Assembly: GCA_002083655.1 (NCBI GenBank)
Contig: MSXR01000013.1
Span: 33,785-97,784 of the forward strand
Source of the DNA: Proteobacteria bacterium ST_bin14
GTDB taxonomy: Bacteria; Pseudomonadota; Alphaproteobacteria; Sphingomonadales; Sphingomonadaceae
Length of the DNA: 64,000 nt
Direction of reading: 5' to 3'
The notes below the pieces were generated by a model that did not search any database, was not told the DNA's origin, and worked only from the letters and a program-made list of their open reading frames with translations. Both the position numbers and the translations under genes were made by a program. Positions 35,756-45,437 of the stretch are shown here, piece by piece. The stretch's first letter is position 1; every line of letters starts with the position of its first letter.

Positions 35756-36022
35756 ATGGCTCATTCGGCCATGCTGCACATTCGTCTAGACGATGAGATC
35801 AAGGCCCAGGGCAATGCCGCGCTGGCGGCGATGGGCCTGTCTGCCGCTGATGCGGTGCGCCTCCTCTATCACCGCATCGTTGCCGAGCAGGCGTTTCCGC
35901 TCGAACTCAAGGTGCCGAACGTCGCCACGCGCGACGCGATGGCCGAGGCGGACGCCATCATTGCAGAGCGGGCTGCCCGTTACGACGATGGCGAGGCGAT
36001 GATCGGTGCCTTGAATGGCTAA
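35756..36022 (+). CDS. RelB/DinJ family antitoxin
   Basis: 88 residues from the ATG at 35756, chosen for the AGGAG upstream; an ATG at 35723 would read through the operator. The N-terminus (MLHIRLDDEIKAQGNAALAAMGLSAADAVRLLYHRIV) is a ribbon-helix-helix fold with the DinJ signature. The C-terminus (EADAIIAERAARYDDGEAM) would wrap the toxin. It neutralises the YafQ-like toxin encoded downstream and with it represses transcription. The genes overlap by eight bases. Confidence 0.9.
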   Translation: MAHSAMLHIRLDDEIKAQGNAALAAMGLSAADAVRLLYHRIVAEQAFPLELKVPNVATRDAMAEADAIIAERAARYDDGEAMIGALNG

Positions 36023-36344
36023 GGGCGCGCAGCAGAAGCGCGCCCCCCATCCCCGTGCCTGCGACTACACCAAGGCGTTCAGCAAGGATTGGGCGCGCCT
36101 ATCTGGCTCTGGCCGATACGATATGAACCGGCTCAAGTCGGTCATGCTGATGCTGATCGCGAACGATGCGCCGCTTGGGCCGGAATGGAAGGATCATCCA
36201 CTGAAGGGTGAATGGTCATCTCACCGCGAATGTCATGTCGGTGGAGACTTCTTGCTAATCTACAAAACGGACGATGCCGCCGGAAAGGGCGGCATCGTCG
36301 TCTTTGTCAGAGCTGGCACTCACGCCGACCTGTTCGGCGAGTAG
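36015..36344 (+). CDS. YafQ family mRNA interferase toxin
   Basis: 109 residues. RelE/YafQ fold: FSKDWARL, PLGPEWKDHPLKGEWSSHRECHVGGDFLLIYKT and a final VVFVRAGTHADLF. YafQ-type catalytic histidines are present (HPLKGEW, RECHVG, GTHADLF), as is the C-terminal phenylalanine. These toxins cleave mRNA on the ribosome. It ends six bases before the convergent integrase and stabilises the island by post-segregational killing. Confidence 0.92.
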   Translation: MAKGAQQKRAPHPRACDYTKAFSKDWARLSGSGRYDMNRLKSVMLMLIANDAPLGPEWKDHPLKGEWSSHRECHVGGDFLLIYKTDDAAGKGGIVVFVRAGTHADLFGE

Positions 36345-36350
36345 TCCGGG

Positions 36351-38384
36351 TCAATCCTGGTCGGGCGACCGGTCGCCCGTCCTGCATGCCCCGGCGTCGC
36401 TGCGACGCTTGCGGGTAATGCCGGCACCCACTCGCGACCGCTTCTCCAGAGGCAACAGCCGTATGGGCTGCGGATTGATATGGCCGGTGATCGTCGGGAC
36501 GTAGCGCTCAATGAAATCGCGCCGTTCGGGCAGCACGACATCCTCTCCTTCTGTCGCCATGCGCTTCGAATAGTGCTTGCCGTTGGTGCCTTCCCTGGCG
36601 TGGCCCATGACGTCTGCACGCATCAGCGCATTGACGCTATCAACCTCGTAGAAGCTTGACCCCAGCGACCGGATTGAATGGATGTCCGGCCCCTTGCCGA
36701 CGGGATTGACGGGCAGCGGCAGTCGCTCGGCGATGTAATCGACCATGTGCTGCCAGGCGCGCTCGTAGAAGTGGGCGCCGCCGCGCTTTTCTTCGTTCAG
36801 ATAAAGCTCGGGGAAGAGCGCGACGTGTCCTTCGGCGCGGATTGCCTCGACATAGTCGAGAAACCCCAGCCGGATCAGTTCGGCATGGATAGGGAGCTTG
36901 CGATTGCGCGCGCCGCGCTTCTCGCCCGCCATTTCGCCATCGCGACCACGGGTCAAATTGTCGCGAATGTGGAAATGCGGGACGGCGTGGTCTGCGATGA
37001 TGTCGGCGACCTCAAGCCCGGCCGTCTCTTCGCGGCAGCTGTGATGGTAGAACCAGAGCAGCGGTAGATAGTAGGCAGCGTCGTGCCAGACCTGGCAGCG
37101 AAGCCCATCGCCGCGCAGGCGGTTCAAGGCGCCGCCATTGCCGGTATAAAGCGGCGAGCGGAAAAGATGTTCGAGGTGCGCCGTCGTCCAGGGCGGGCGC
37201 GTGTCGATATTGGGATCGACCTTGATCGTGATGCGCCCGGCACTGAAGTCCATTACCGTAGCGCCCGGCATCCGCGGCTTCCACGACGTCGTCTCCAAAT
37301 TCTTGGCGACCGTCGCCATCGTCGACAGGTCGCGATTGATCGTCTTGGGGTTGCGCCGATCGGCGGGGGCGATTGCTGGCAGCTCGGCGATCACTTCCGC
37401 GAACGGGCGGGACATGGCGCCCTCGGTCAACGAGCCGTAGTAAAAGCGAGCGGGCAGTTTCTGGATGCCCTTCTTGAACGCGGCCGCATCGAGATGGGTA
37501 TAGGCGCCGAGCGGCTTGTCGCCGGTGATCCAGGCGAACGTCTCCATGATGCGGCGCTGTTGCTTGAGGTCGCCTTTCCAGATGCCATCCGCCTTGAGCT
37601 CGGCGAGCACGTCGTCGATCACGGCGCTGAAAGGGCGCGCGTCATAGACCTGAAATTGGCTGTCGACAGCCGGGGGGACGATTGGGACGACGACCGGCTC
37701 GGTCCTTCGAACTTCACGCGCCGGTCCAATGCCGGTCATGAGCGCCGCGACGGGATCAGCGGCGTCCATCGCATCATCTTCGAAGGCGCGCTGCGCAAGG
37801 TCGGCGCCTTTGCCCATGCCGCGGATGATATGGGTCCGCGCCGGCTCGATGATGGCAGCATGCACCGGCACGCCCAATGCTTCCAGAATGGCAGCTACCT
37901 GTTCGTCGCCGAGGTTCGAGAGGATCTGCGCGGCGTAGAAGTCAGCTCCGTCGAGGTGGGCATTCTCCCACGGTTCGGGCGGGACATCGCGGCGCGATGA
38001 TTTTGGGCTGGACGGCCGGTTTGGTCGGCGCAGCAAGCGGCAGGCTTGCGCGATCGACGCGGCAACGTCCGGCACGGAATCCGACCATGGCTCATTGGCG
38101 TAGGCGTCGTTGAGCAGGGCGCTGAGCTCTTCTTCGAGCGCGCGCCGGAAAAGTCCCTCGATCTGCTCACCCGTCAGTGCAGGGCCCGATTGCAACATGT
38201 CCTCGACCGTCACTTTCACCGTCGTGAAACGCGCCGACAGAATCGACGCGCGGGTGCGCGCGACCTTCGGGTCGGCGGTGCCCAGCGCTATCGATAGCGG
38301 GGTGGAGATAAGATTTCGGAAATGGATGCGGCGCCGGAAGGTGTAGCGGCCAGCACGTCGATGGGCATGGGGGATGTTGCACAC
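36351..38384 (-). CDS. Tyrosine recombinase / integrase of the island
   Basis: 677 residues from GTG 38384. The N-terminal arm-type region (about 1-75, MCNIPHAHRRAGRYTFRRRI) has the DUF6538 look; a long middle domain follows and the catalytic domain starts near 390. Catalytic residues: Arg451 in CREETAG, His569 and Arg572 in DIHSIRSLG, His595 in GHAREG and Tyr605 in KHYSKRM. The gene starts 110 bases from the intact tRNA-Pro and reads away from it, so it should act on the 26-bp attachment repeats. No excisionase gene was recognised. Confidence 0.95.
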   Translation of the reverse strand: MCNIPHAHRRAGRYTFRRRIHFRNLISTPLSIALGTADPKVARTRASILSARFTTVKVTVEDMLQSGPALTGEQIEGLFRRALEEELSALLNDAYANEPWSDSVPDVAASIAQACRLLRRPNRPSSPKSSRRDVPPEPWENAHLDGADFYAAQILSNLGDEQVAAILEALGVPVHAAIIEPARTHIIRGMGKGADLAQRAFEDDAMDAADPVAALMTGIGPAREVRRTEPVVVPIVPPAVDSQFQVYDARPFSAVIDDVLAELKADGIWKGDLKQQRRIMETFAWITGDKPLGAYTHLDAAAFKKGIQKLPARFYYGSLTEGAMSRPFAEVIAELPAIAPADRRNPKTINRDLSTMATVAKNLETTSWKPRMPGATVMDFSAGRITIKVDPNIDTRPPWTTAHLEHLFRSPLYTGNGGALNRLRGDGLRCQVWHDAAYYLPLLWFYHHSCREETAGLEVADIIADHAVPHFHIRDNLTRGRDGEMAGEKRGARNRKLPIHAELIRLGFLDYVEAIRAEGHVALFPELYLNEEKRGGAHFYERAWQHMVDYIAERLPLPVNPVGKGPDIHSIRSLGSSFYEVDSVNALMRADVMGHAREGTNGKHYSKRMATEGEDVVLPERRDFIERYVPTITGHINPQPIRLLPLEKRSRVGAGITRKRRSDAGACRTGDRSPDQD

Positions 38385-38493
38385 AGGGGGTCTTCGCCTT
38401 TCAGCGTGTGCTCCGGTTGTGTGCTACAGCTCTGTGCACAGACCGGAATAAAACACACGCAAAGTGGCGGAAATCCGTCGCTTTCGCGATAAA

Positions 38494-38571
<78 letters not shown>

Positions 38572-38659
38572 ACGCTGGGGTGCCCTAGGCGGCGCGCGCC
38601 GCGAGCGCAAGCCGCTTGTCTTTTATTTGCAGCACGCTCGGGTCGATTGGAGAAAAAGT

Positions 38660-38735
38660 TGGTGGGCCCGGCAGGAATCGAACCCGCAACCTAGCCGTTA
38701 TGAGCGGCCAGCTCTAACCGTTGAGCTACAGGCCC
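38660..38735 (-). tRNA. tRNA with CAU anticodon, probably tRNA-Ile2 (lysidine)
   Basis: 76 bases with encoded CCA. Acceptor GGGCCTG pairs with CGGGCCC; the anticodon loop CTCATAA gives CAU. Base pairs C4-G69 and C5-G68, the known TilS identity pairs, are present, and the acceptor resembles bacterial tRNA-Ile2 rather than elongator Met, so after lysidine modification it should read AUA. The initiator is excluded by the paired first base pair. Lies 88 bases from tRNA-Pro. Confidence 0.85.
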
Positions 38736-38778
38736 CACCGTTGCCGTGCCTAGCGGAGGGTTGGGCTGGTGGGCAAGC

Positions 38779-39798
38779 CTAACGCGACGCTTCAATCAAC
38801 GCGTCCAGCCCAATTGGGCGAACCCCCAACCGGTCGAGCAGCGCAAATATGCCGTCCCACCAATGATTGAACGCCAACAGGTCCGCACGATCGCGCACAT
38901 AGGGGGTGTGGCCGGGCACCAGCGACGGTGAGTGGAACGAGAAGCTGAGCACGGCAACCCCCTGCTCCACCGCCACTTGCACCGCCTGCAACGCATCGCG
39001 CAGCGGCATTTGTTCAGGGGTCAGGGCAATTCGGGCCAGCAAGCCGCTCCTCGCCATCAACCCGCGCCCGCGTGGCACCCGGCCCAGCGCGGGAAATAGC
39101 GACGCCCCCTGCCCCCGAAAATGCCCCGTAAACACCGTCGTCAGCGGTAACTCCACCAGCCCGCCCAGCCGGAAGGCGTGATTGCCGATGGCGGAAAAAT
39201 CAGGCCCACCCTCCGCCGAATAATCATAGCGCGCGCGCATGGAGCTATCGAGGGCATAGCCGCGCCGGGCAAGCAGCCCGATTGTATCCGGCCCAATGCC
39301 GTAACGCCCGGCGCGATACGCCCTGGGGGCCTTGCCAAACGCTTCGGTGATCGCCGCTGTCAACACATCAAGCTTTGCCGCCTCCAGCGCAGGCGGCAGA
39401 TTGCCGGGGAAGCTGTTATAGGGCGTCAACACCTCATCAAATGGCGGATTCACCCAGGGGTGAAGCTGGGTGCCAATGCTTGACTGCCCGTCGTCCAGAA
39501 CGCGGCGCAGGATATCGACCGCAGCGGGATCGCTAACGATCGGGTGATCTATCATGAACCCCAACGGCACCCCGGCGGCGGCGAAACGCGCATGCGCTGC
39601 CGGGATAGCGGTCACCGCTGTGGTCGCCCGCGATGTGCGCGCTAGCGGGGCTGCCCAGTCAAATTCCTCTTCGGTGTCGACGAAAACCGTGAAGCACTGG
39701 CCGAACCCCTGAGGCCATTGGATCAGCGCGTCATTGTCGGGCGGCGCTGGGCGATAATGCCCCGCCGCGCGGATTGCCGGAGGAATATCGTCCGGCAC
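38779..39798 (-). CDS. Polysaccharide deacetylase family protein (NodB-like fold)
   Basis: 339 residues. Carbohydrate esterase 4-like (WalW type) with motifs VFVDTEEEFDW (motif I Asp), TQLHPWVNPP (motif II His, replacing HxxxH), APRAYRAGRYG (motif III) and a late FSFHSPSLVPG (motif V). These enzymes remove N-acetyl groups from cell-surface polysaccharide. It has no signal peptide, so it probably acts in the cytoplasm on precursors or needs no export. It ends two bases before the co-oriented sensor kinase gene in transcript order after that gene. Confidence 0.85.
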   Translation of the reverse strand: MPDDIPPAIRAAGHYRPAPPDNDALIQWPQGFGQCFTVFVDTEEEFDWAAPLARTSRATTAVTAIPAAHARFAAAGVPLGFMIDHPIVSDPAAVDILRRVLDDGQSSIGTQLHPWVNPPFDEVLTPYNSFPGNLPPALEAAKLDVLTAAITEAFGKAPRAYRAGRYGIGPDTIGLLARRGYALDSSMRARYDYSAEGGPDFSAIGNHAFRLGGLVELPLTTVFTGHFRGQGASLFPALGRVPRGRGLMARSGLLARIALTPEQMPLRDALQAVQVAVEQGVAVLSFSFHSPSLVPGHTPYVRDRADLLAFNHWWDGIFALLDRLGVRPIGLDALIEASR

Positions 39799-39800
39799 GA

Positions 39801-42401
39801 TCAGATGGTTGAAGCCTGGCCCACTTCATGAGTGAAGGCGGCGGGCAATCGCAAAGTCAAGCGATCAACGCCAATCGTCAGGCTGCCGCCCAGTTCAACC
39901 GCCAGGTTGCGCGCCAGCCGCAGCGCAAAACCGGTGCCGAGCAAAGGCGCCCCCGTTGCTTCGGCTTCGGTCTCGGCATCGATCATCAACAGCGCGTCAC
40001 CGGCATAGGCGGCAAGTGCACGGGGGCGATCGATATGGATCGCGACGGTCTCATCACCCTCCCGGCCCATCCGCACCGCAATCGTCTCGCCAGCGCTGCC
40101 CGCGGCGACCAATGCTGCCAGCAACCGCGCGAACAGCCGGTCAACCGCGCGGTCATCCCCCCTGATCGCCACGTCGCCCGCGGCGATATCAAGGGCCAGC
40201 GCCGTGCCGCGCAACGCGGCAAGCGGCTCCAAATCAAGCGCAATTCGCTGGAGCAGCAACGCCACGGGAATGTCGGTTGCGCGCAGGTCCAGCGCATGCG
40301 CCTCAATCCGGGCAGCGGTATCCAGGTCGTCAATGGCACCAAGCAGCCCCATGGCCTGGTCGCGGATGGTGCCGGCATAATCACGGTACGCGCCGGCCAC
40401 CGGGCCAAGCAGCTCGCCCTCAATCATCTCTGCAAAGCCTGCAATCGCCGTGGTGGGCGTGCGCAGTTCATGCACCAGTTGGCGCAGCGAATCGGTTGCC
40501 GGGGACCGGCCTGTATGGGCAGGTTCCGCGCGTTCATCGGCACGGGGGCGACGTGCCGTGCCGCGATAGCCGGTAAAGCGCCCGGTCGCCCGGTCAAACG
40601 CCGGCACGCCAGAGATGCGCCATTGCCCTGCGGCATCGGACTGCCCCTCAACCAGCAAACGCGCCTGGGCAAATGCTGATCGCCGACGAAATGCGCCAGC
40701 CGCCACGCCATCGACCTGCGCCGCTGCGCCAGCCGTGCCACCGTCCAGCGACACGCCGATCAACGCCGCCCGTGATACACCCGACACCCACACGATCATG
40801 CCGCGCGCGTCGGTTTCGAAGCTGAACCCCTCAGGCGCGGCCAGCGCTTCGCCGGTATCATTGGCGATAGCGGTGCCCGGTTCGGCCAGGCCATCCTCGT
40901 CGCGCTGACGCTGAAAAGCATCGATGCGCGCGACCAGATCAGAAATCTGGAAAGGGCCGCGCGGCGTAACCGTTTCGGGTGTCGAGGCTGGCGCAACTCC
41001 TGCCGGATCAGCGGGCGCGGGCGCAAGCGCCGTCACCGGCGCGGCATGCGGTTCTTCTGCGTCCGGTACTTCGACCACCGGAGCTTCGGCAGCCGAACTG
41101 TTCGATTGATCGTGATGGCGCAGCGCCTCGACCACGACGGGCAATCCAAACGCCACGCTTGCAATCGATACGAAGGACATCGCTCCCGATTGCGCCGGGG
41201 GATCAATCGGAAGGGGAAGATCGTCAGCCACGCTCAGCGCCAACGGCGCGGGCTCGGTCATCAGCGGGGCAGCCGCAATCGCTTCTGGGGGCACTACCGA
41301 AGGCTCAATAACTGTCAGCGGCGGGCCAGAAGGGCCGATTGGTGGCACATTGGGCGGGCGGCGTTTTATAACAGCTTTGCCCGGCTCAGGCGGGCGGGCC
41401 GCAATAACCGCCGTCCAATCGATGGATAGCGGTTCAAAAAACTGTGCTGGCGGCTTTTCCGGTAGCGATTCAGGAATGGCTTCAGGCGCATCCACTGGCT
41501 GCGGGCCGATTTCCGCAACCGCTGGGGCGATGTCGTTCGCGGGCACCGGCACAGATGCCAAAGCAGCAATCGCAGCAGGCGGGACAGCGTCGGTCGCAGC
41601 GGGCAGCTCTGCAAATTCGGCCTGCGGAGCGCCACCCAGCGGCGGACCATCGGTCGCGCTCTGCGCCAGCGGAGATGGTGCGGGAATTTTAGCCGCCAAC
41701 GCCGCCAGAAACGCAGCCCCAAACTCTACATAGGGTTCGGCTATTGCGTCGGTCTGGGCAGGTTCATCGGTTGGCGCAGACTCCGGCACCTCAACCCTAG
41801 CGAGCTCAGTCCCGCCAGCCTCAGATCCAGCCTCAGCCTCAGCCTCAGCCTCGACATCAACCGCAGCCTCAACCACTTCAACTTGAACCGCCTCAGCTTC
41901 TGCCACATCCGACACGTCCCCGATTACCGGATCAGCGCCAAGTTCAGGTTGGTCGATTTCCGGCGCCAGCGCCGACGCAGGCAGGATAAAATCAATCGGG
42001 CCATAGGTTTCCAGCGCCCGAGTTACCTCAACGGGCAGATCGCGCCGGTGACGCAATACAGATCGTGCGGCGGGCGACAGATCGGCGAGCATCGCGATCC
42101 ACTGATCCGCCTTCAGGTCAGCCATGCGGAGCACTGGTGCCGAAATCGCCAGATCTTCCTCAGCGAACAAGCGCACCAGCGGCGCTGGTGGCCGCGCAAA
42201 CGCCAGTGCACGGGCGCTCGCGGCGCGAATCGTTGATGGCACTTGCGGGCGAATCGATCGTAACCGGGTGATCGCCATCTCGCTGGCCGGCGCACGCCCC
42301 CGACCGATCAGGTCCACAAGCTGCCGCCACGCCGTTTGCGCGCCAAAAGCCGTCGACATATCTGCCGATAACACCGTGTCGAGGCTGTCGTCGAACCGCA
42401 A
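39801..42401 (-). CDS. Sensor histidine kinase-like protein with long acidic Ala/Pro-rich linker
   Basis: 866 residues. N-terminal helical domain (about 1-150, ADMSTAFGAQTAWRQLVDLIG and repeated RSIRPQVPSTI-type helices), a low-complexity stretch rich in Ala, Pro and Glu (about 160-480), a PAS-like segment (WRISGVPAFDRATGRFTG), then a HisKA region with the phospho-acceptor His in LVHELRTPTTAIAG and a HATPase_c fold that looks weakened (no clear N and G boxes beyond GTGFALRLARNLAVELGG). Cytoplasmic with no obvious membrane helix. No response regulator is adjacent. Gene pair with the deacetylase, spaced by two bases. Confidence 0.8.
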   Translation of the reverse strand: MRFDDSLDTVLSADMSTAFGAQTAWRQLVDLIGRGRAPASEMAITRLRSIRPQVPSTIRAASARALAFARPPAPLVRLFAEEDLAISAPVLRMADLKADQWIAMLADLSPAARSVLRHRRDLPVEVTRALETYGPIDFILPASALAPEIDQPELGADPVIGDVSDVAEAEAVQVEVVEAAVDVEAEAEAEAGSEAGGTELARVEVPESAPTDEPAQTDAIAEPYVEFGAAFLAALAAKIPAPSPLAQSATDGPPLGGAPQAEFAELPAATDAVPPAAIAALASVPVPANDIAPAVAEIGPQPVDAPEAIPESLPEKPPAQFFEPLSIDWTAVIAARPPEPGKAVIKRRPPNVPPIGPSGPPLTVIEPSVVPPEAIAAAPLMTEPAPLALSVADDLPLPIDPPAQSGAMSFVSIASVAFGLPVVVEALRHHDQSNSSAAEAPVVEVPDAEEPHAAPVTALAPAPADPAGVAPASTPETVTPRGPFQISDLVARIDAFQRQRDEDGLAEPGTAIANDTGEALAAPEGFSFETDARGMIVWVSGVSRAALIGVSLDGGTAGAAAQVDGVAAGAFRRRSAFAQARLLVEGQSDAAGQWRISGVPAFDRATGRFTGYRGTARRPRADERAEPAHTGRSPATDSLRQLVHELRTPTTAIAGFAEMIEGELLGPVAGAYRDYAGTIRDQAMGLLGAIDDLDTAARIEAHALDLRATDIPVALLLQRIALDLEPLAALRGTALALDIAAGDVAIRGDDRAVDRLFARLLAALVAAGSAGETIAVRMGREGDETVAIHIDRPRALAAYAGDALLMIDAETEAEATGAPLLGTGFALRLARNLAVELGGSLTIGVDRLTLRLPAAFTHEVGQASTI

Positions 42402-42589
42402 AATTCAGCTGCCTTCCGTCAACGCACAGGGGCGCGTCGTAACGAATTCTTAACCGCAATTACGGGCGCGTGGGAACAGCTGTTTTCGGCACGTCGCAAT
42501 GTGGGACAATTGCGTTTGCTAGCAATTATATTATGTGAGAAGGGCCAAACGCGGATCGAATCCATCGCGTGCGCAAAGAGGGAATTTTC

Positions 42590-43060
42590 ATGGCATTCGA
42601 TCGGATCGATCGGCAGATTCTTGAATTGCTGCAAGATGATGGTCGCATGACCAATGTCGATCTTGCCGAACGAGTCGGGCTCACAGCCCCCCCATGCCTG
42701 CGCCGCGTGCGGGCGTTGGAAGAACAAGGTGCGATCCGGGGCTATCATGCCAGCCTGGACGCCGCGACGCTTGGCTATCCCATCACCGTTTTCGCCCTGG
42801 TCAGCCTGCGCAGCCAGGCCGAACAGGATCTGTCGGCATTTGAAGATTACATCGCCACGATCCCCGAAATTCGGGAATGCCATATGCTGAACGGCGAAAT
42901 CGATTTTATCCTGAAAATCGTCGCGACCGATTTGAAGGCGTTTCAGGACATTTTGACCACGCACCTGACGCCGGCCCCCAATGTCGCCAGCGTCAAAACC
43001 TCGCTCACCATCCGCACGGCCAAGAATTTGCCCGGGATACCGGTATTGGCTGAAGACTGA
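42590..43060 (+). CDS. Lrp/AsnC family transcriptional regulator
   Basis: 156 residues from ATG 42590 with AGAGGGA upstream; a GTG at 42569 is possible. The HTH lies in DRQILELLQDDGRMTNVDLAERVGL and PPCLRRVRALEEQGAIRGY; the RAM/effector domain follows with ALVSLRSQAEQD and ECHMLNGEIDFILKIVA. It forms oligomers responding to amino acids. It is divergent from the kinase gene across 188 bases. A bidirectional terminator ends it. Confidence 0.94.
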   Translation: MAFDRIDRQILELLQDDGRMTNVDLAERVGLTAPPCLRRVRALEEQGAIRGYHASLDAATLGYPITVFALVSLRSQAEQDLSAFEDYIATIPEIRECHMLNGEIDFILKIVATDLKAFQDILTTHLTPAPNVASVKTSLTIRTAKNLPGIPVLAED

Positions 43061-43100
43061 ACGCAAATTGCCCGCGCGGGCTGACGCGTAGCGCGACCAA

Positions 43101-43130
43101 AAAAAGGGCGGCACCACGGCCGCCCTTTTT
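43101..43130. terminator. Bidirectional intrinsic terminator
   Basis: Stem AAAAAGGGCGGC (43101-43112) with GCCGCCCTTTTT (43119-43130), six-base loop ACCACG. A tracts on one side and T tracts on the other serve both the Lrp gene (ends 43060) and the convergent gene (ends 43154). Confidence 0.93.
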
Positions 43131-43153
43131 ATTGTGTTTCCGATGGGCGCAGA

Positions 43154-44464
43154 TCAGCTCGTCGGAACGGTTGCCCCAAGGTCGAGCCAGATGATCCAGA
43201 AAGCCGCAATATCACGGCGCGGCGCGGTTTTTACATTGGCGAAGGCGGCGCGCGCATTGGCATCATCACGCAACAGCGCATAAGCGATGCCAAGCCGGGT
43301 ATTGACCTCTTCTGTCTTGGTCACGCCCTTTGCCAGCGCGACCTTATACAGCTCGACCGCCTTAGCATAATTGCCCTCACCCAGATAGCCATCGCCAGCG
43401 GATGCGGCCGAAACGCCGGTTGCAGCGGCCTTTGCCTTGGCTTCACGAGCGGAGATTGGCCCGTCCAGCTTGATCGCTGCAACCGCTGCTGCATAAAGCC
43501 CCTTATCGTCGTCGCGGGTCAGCTGCATCTTGTTCGATTTAATGCCTTCGTCGAACACCGCCTTGGCCTCTACTGGCAAGCCAACCGTGTTAAGATATTG
43601 CGCGTATTGTGAAAAATCAGCCAGATCGGCCAGCGCATTGTTGACGCGCATCAGGCGGAACAAGTCGATCTTCTGGCCCTTGTCGAGCAAATCGACGCGC
43701 TTACCGGAAAAACCGAAATAGACGATCAGCGACCGCCAGTTTTTCGACGTGGGATATTGCTTCAGCTTGGCCTGCGACCACACCAGATAATCATCGAAAC
43801 GATCTGCCTTGGCCAGGCGCGGGATGATATAATCATACCAAGCTTCAATTGGCTTGCGGCCAGCAGCCAGTTCGGCGTCAATCGCCTTCTTCATTTCCGC
43901 GGCACCGCCGACAATATCGCCCCCTTCAACCTTTGCCTTGGTCAGCGCGAGGCTGAGTTCGGGGTCGGTTTCGCCAAGGTCGCGTGCCTTTTCGATAAAG
44001 GTCACCGCCGTCGCATAGCGCTTCTGGGAATATTCCATCAGGCCGCGCCGATAGGTGAAGCGTGAACGATCCTTTTGCTCGGTCTTGGGATTGGCGATCA
44101 GGTCATCGAGCGGCTTAGCCAGCGCGCCTTCCAGCCGACGATACACGGCGGCGTCGCCATTGGCGGTCTGCTCAAGCCGATTTGCTTCAAGCTGAAGGCG
44201 AAACAGCTGGGCAAAATAAACCTCGTCTTCGGTTTTGGCGACGGCTTCGGCCGCAACGACCGCAGGCTCCGCAGCCGCCACGTTCTTGGCCTGCAGTTGC
44301 GTCTGGGCCTCAAGCGCTGCCTTTCGGAATTCGGCACCCAGAACCGGCGCCTTTTGCGCCTTGTCGTCCTTCTTCTTCTGCGCATCTGCAGCAACGGGCA
44401 GGATCAGCCCGGTGGTGCCGATCAGCAGTGCAGCAGCAAGCGCTGCCTTAGACAATTTGGTCAT
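43154..44464 (-). CDS. Secreted TPR-like protein, unknown
   Basis: 436 residues; signal peptide MTKLSKAALAAALLIGTTGLILPVAADA. The rest is helical and Ala/Lys-rich with TPR-like spacing: QLFRLQLEANRLEQT, RRLEGALAKPLDDLI, AEMKKAIDAELAAGRKPIE, and near the end LGEGNYAKAVELYKVALAKG and NTRLGIAYALLRDDANARAAF. It is likely a periplasmic or outer-membrane-associated scaffold in sphingomonads; no enzymatic motif seen. Convergent with the Lrp gene over a shared terminator. Confidence 0.85.
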   Translation of the reverse strand: MTKLSKAALAAALLIGTTGLILPVAADAQKKKDDKAQKAPVLGAEFRKAALEAQTQLQAKNVAAAEPAVVAAEAVAKTEDEVYFAQLFRLQLEANRLEQTANGDAAVYRRLEGALAKPLDDLIANPKTEQKDRSRFTYRRGLMEYSQKRYATAVTFIEKARDLGETDPELSLALTKAKVEGGDIVGGAAEMKKAIDAELAAGRKPIEAWYDYIIPRLAKADRFDDYLVWSQAKLKQYPTSKNWRSLIVYFGFSGKRVDLLDKGQKIDLFRLMRVNNALADLADFSQYAQYLNTVGLPVEAKAVFDEGIKSNKMQLTRDDDKGLYAAAVAAIKLDGPISAREAKAKAAATGVSAASAGDGYLGEGNYAKAVELYKVALAKGVTKTEEVNTRLGIAYALLRDDANARAAFANVKTAPRRDIAAFWIIWLDLGATVPTS

Positions 44465-44681
44465 TTCAGAACTCTCCTGAAGCCGTTTTCAGCCTGTAAT
44501 GCGCGTGCCATACCGGTCGTGCCATTCCCATACAAGCGGCCCATTGATGCAAGGGAAATCGGCATCGGGACAGATTGGATCTGACAGATGACGACTTAAC
44601 CGCGATTGAACGCCCCCGATCCGCTTTGGGTCCGCCACAAACTGCTTTGACCGGCGTGTCAGGCACCGGTAGCAGGCGATC

Positions 44682-45437
44682 ATGATCGTCACCCTCTCTC
44701 CCGCCAAAACGCTCGACTATGTCACCCCCCTGCCCCAGGTCACGCCAACGGAGCCGCGATTCGGGCCCGAAGCGTTGGTACTCGCTCAGGCGGCATCCCG
44801 GCTGGGAAAGAAGCGCCTTGCCGACCTGATGGACATTTCCGACAAGCTGGCCACGCTGAATGCCGAACGCTTTAAGGCTTTCGAAACCCAGGTTGAACGG
44901 CCCGCGCTGTTTGCCTTTGCCGGTGACGTATATACCGGTTTCGACGCCAAATCGCTGGACGCACCCGCGATCGATTTCGCGCAAAACCATGTCCGCATGC
45001 TGTCAGGCCTTTACGGCCTTCTTCGCCCGCTCGATTCGATGCGGCCCTATCGGCTGGAAATGGGCACACGCTGGGCACCGCGCCGCAAAAGCCTGTACAG
45101 CTATTGGGGCACCCGGATTGCCGATATGCTGGCGGGCGATGTGACTGAAGAAGGATCAGGCGTCGTCCTGAACCTCGCCAGCCAGGAATATTGGCACGCC
45201 GTGGCGGGTAAGCTGCCCAAGGGTGTTCGCGTGATCGATGTGGATTTTCGCGAGCCGGGCCCGAATGGCCCCCGCTTCATCAGTTTCAACGCAAAACGCG
45301 CGCGCGGGATGATGGCGCGCTGGATGTGCGAACACCGGATCGAGTCGGTGGAGGACATGCGGAACTTTGACAGCGATGGATACCGCTTCGTTTCACCTGA
45401 AAGCGATGCAAACCGGTGGATGTTTTCGCGGGCATGA
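44682..45437 (+). CDS. yaaA: Peroxide stress protein YaaA (DUF328)
   Basis: 251 residues with the YaaA blocks MIVTLSPAKTLDY, FAGDVYTGFDA, LSGLYGLLRPLDSMRPYRLEM, GTRWAPRRKSLYSYWG and FISFNAKRARG near the end. In E. coli YaaA limits free iron and oxidative damage during peroxide stress. ATG 44682. The stop overlaps the next gene's start as ATGA. Confidence 0.96.
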   Translation: MIVTLSPAKTLDYVTPLPQVTPTEPRFGPEALVLAQAASRLGKKRLADLMDISDKLATLNAERFKAFETQVERPALFAFAGDVYTGFDAKSLDAPAIDFAQNHVRMLSGLYGLLRPLDSMRPYRLEMGTRWAPRRKSLYSYWGTRIADMLAGDVTEEGSGVVLNLASQEYWHAVAGKLPKGVRVIDVDFREPGPNGPRFISFNAKRARGMMARWMCEHRIESVEDMRNFDSDGYRFVSPESDANRWMFSRA

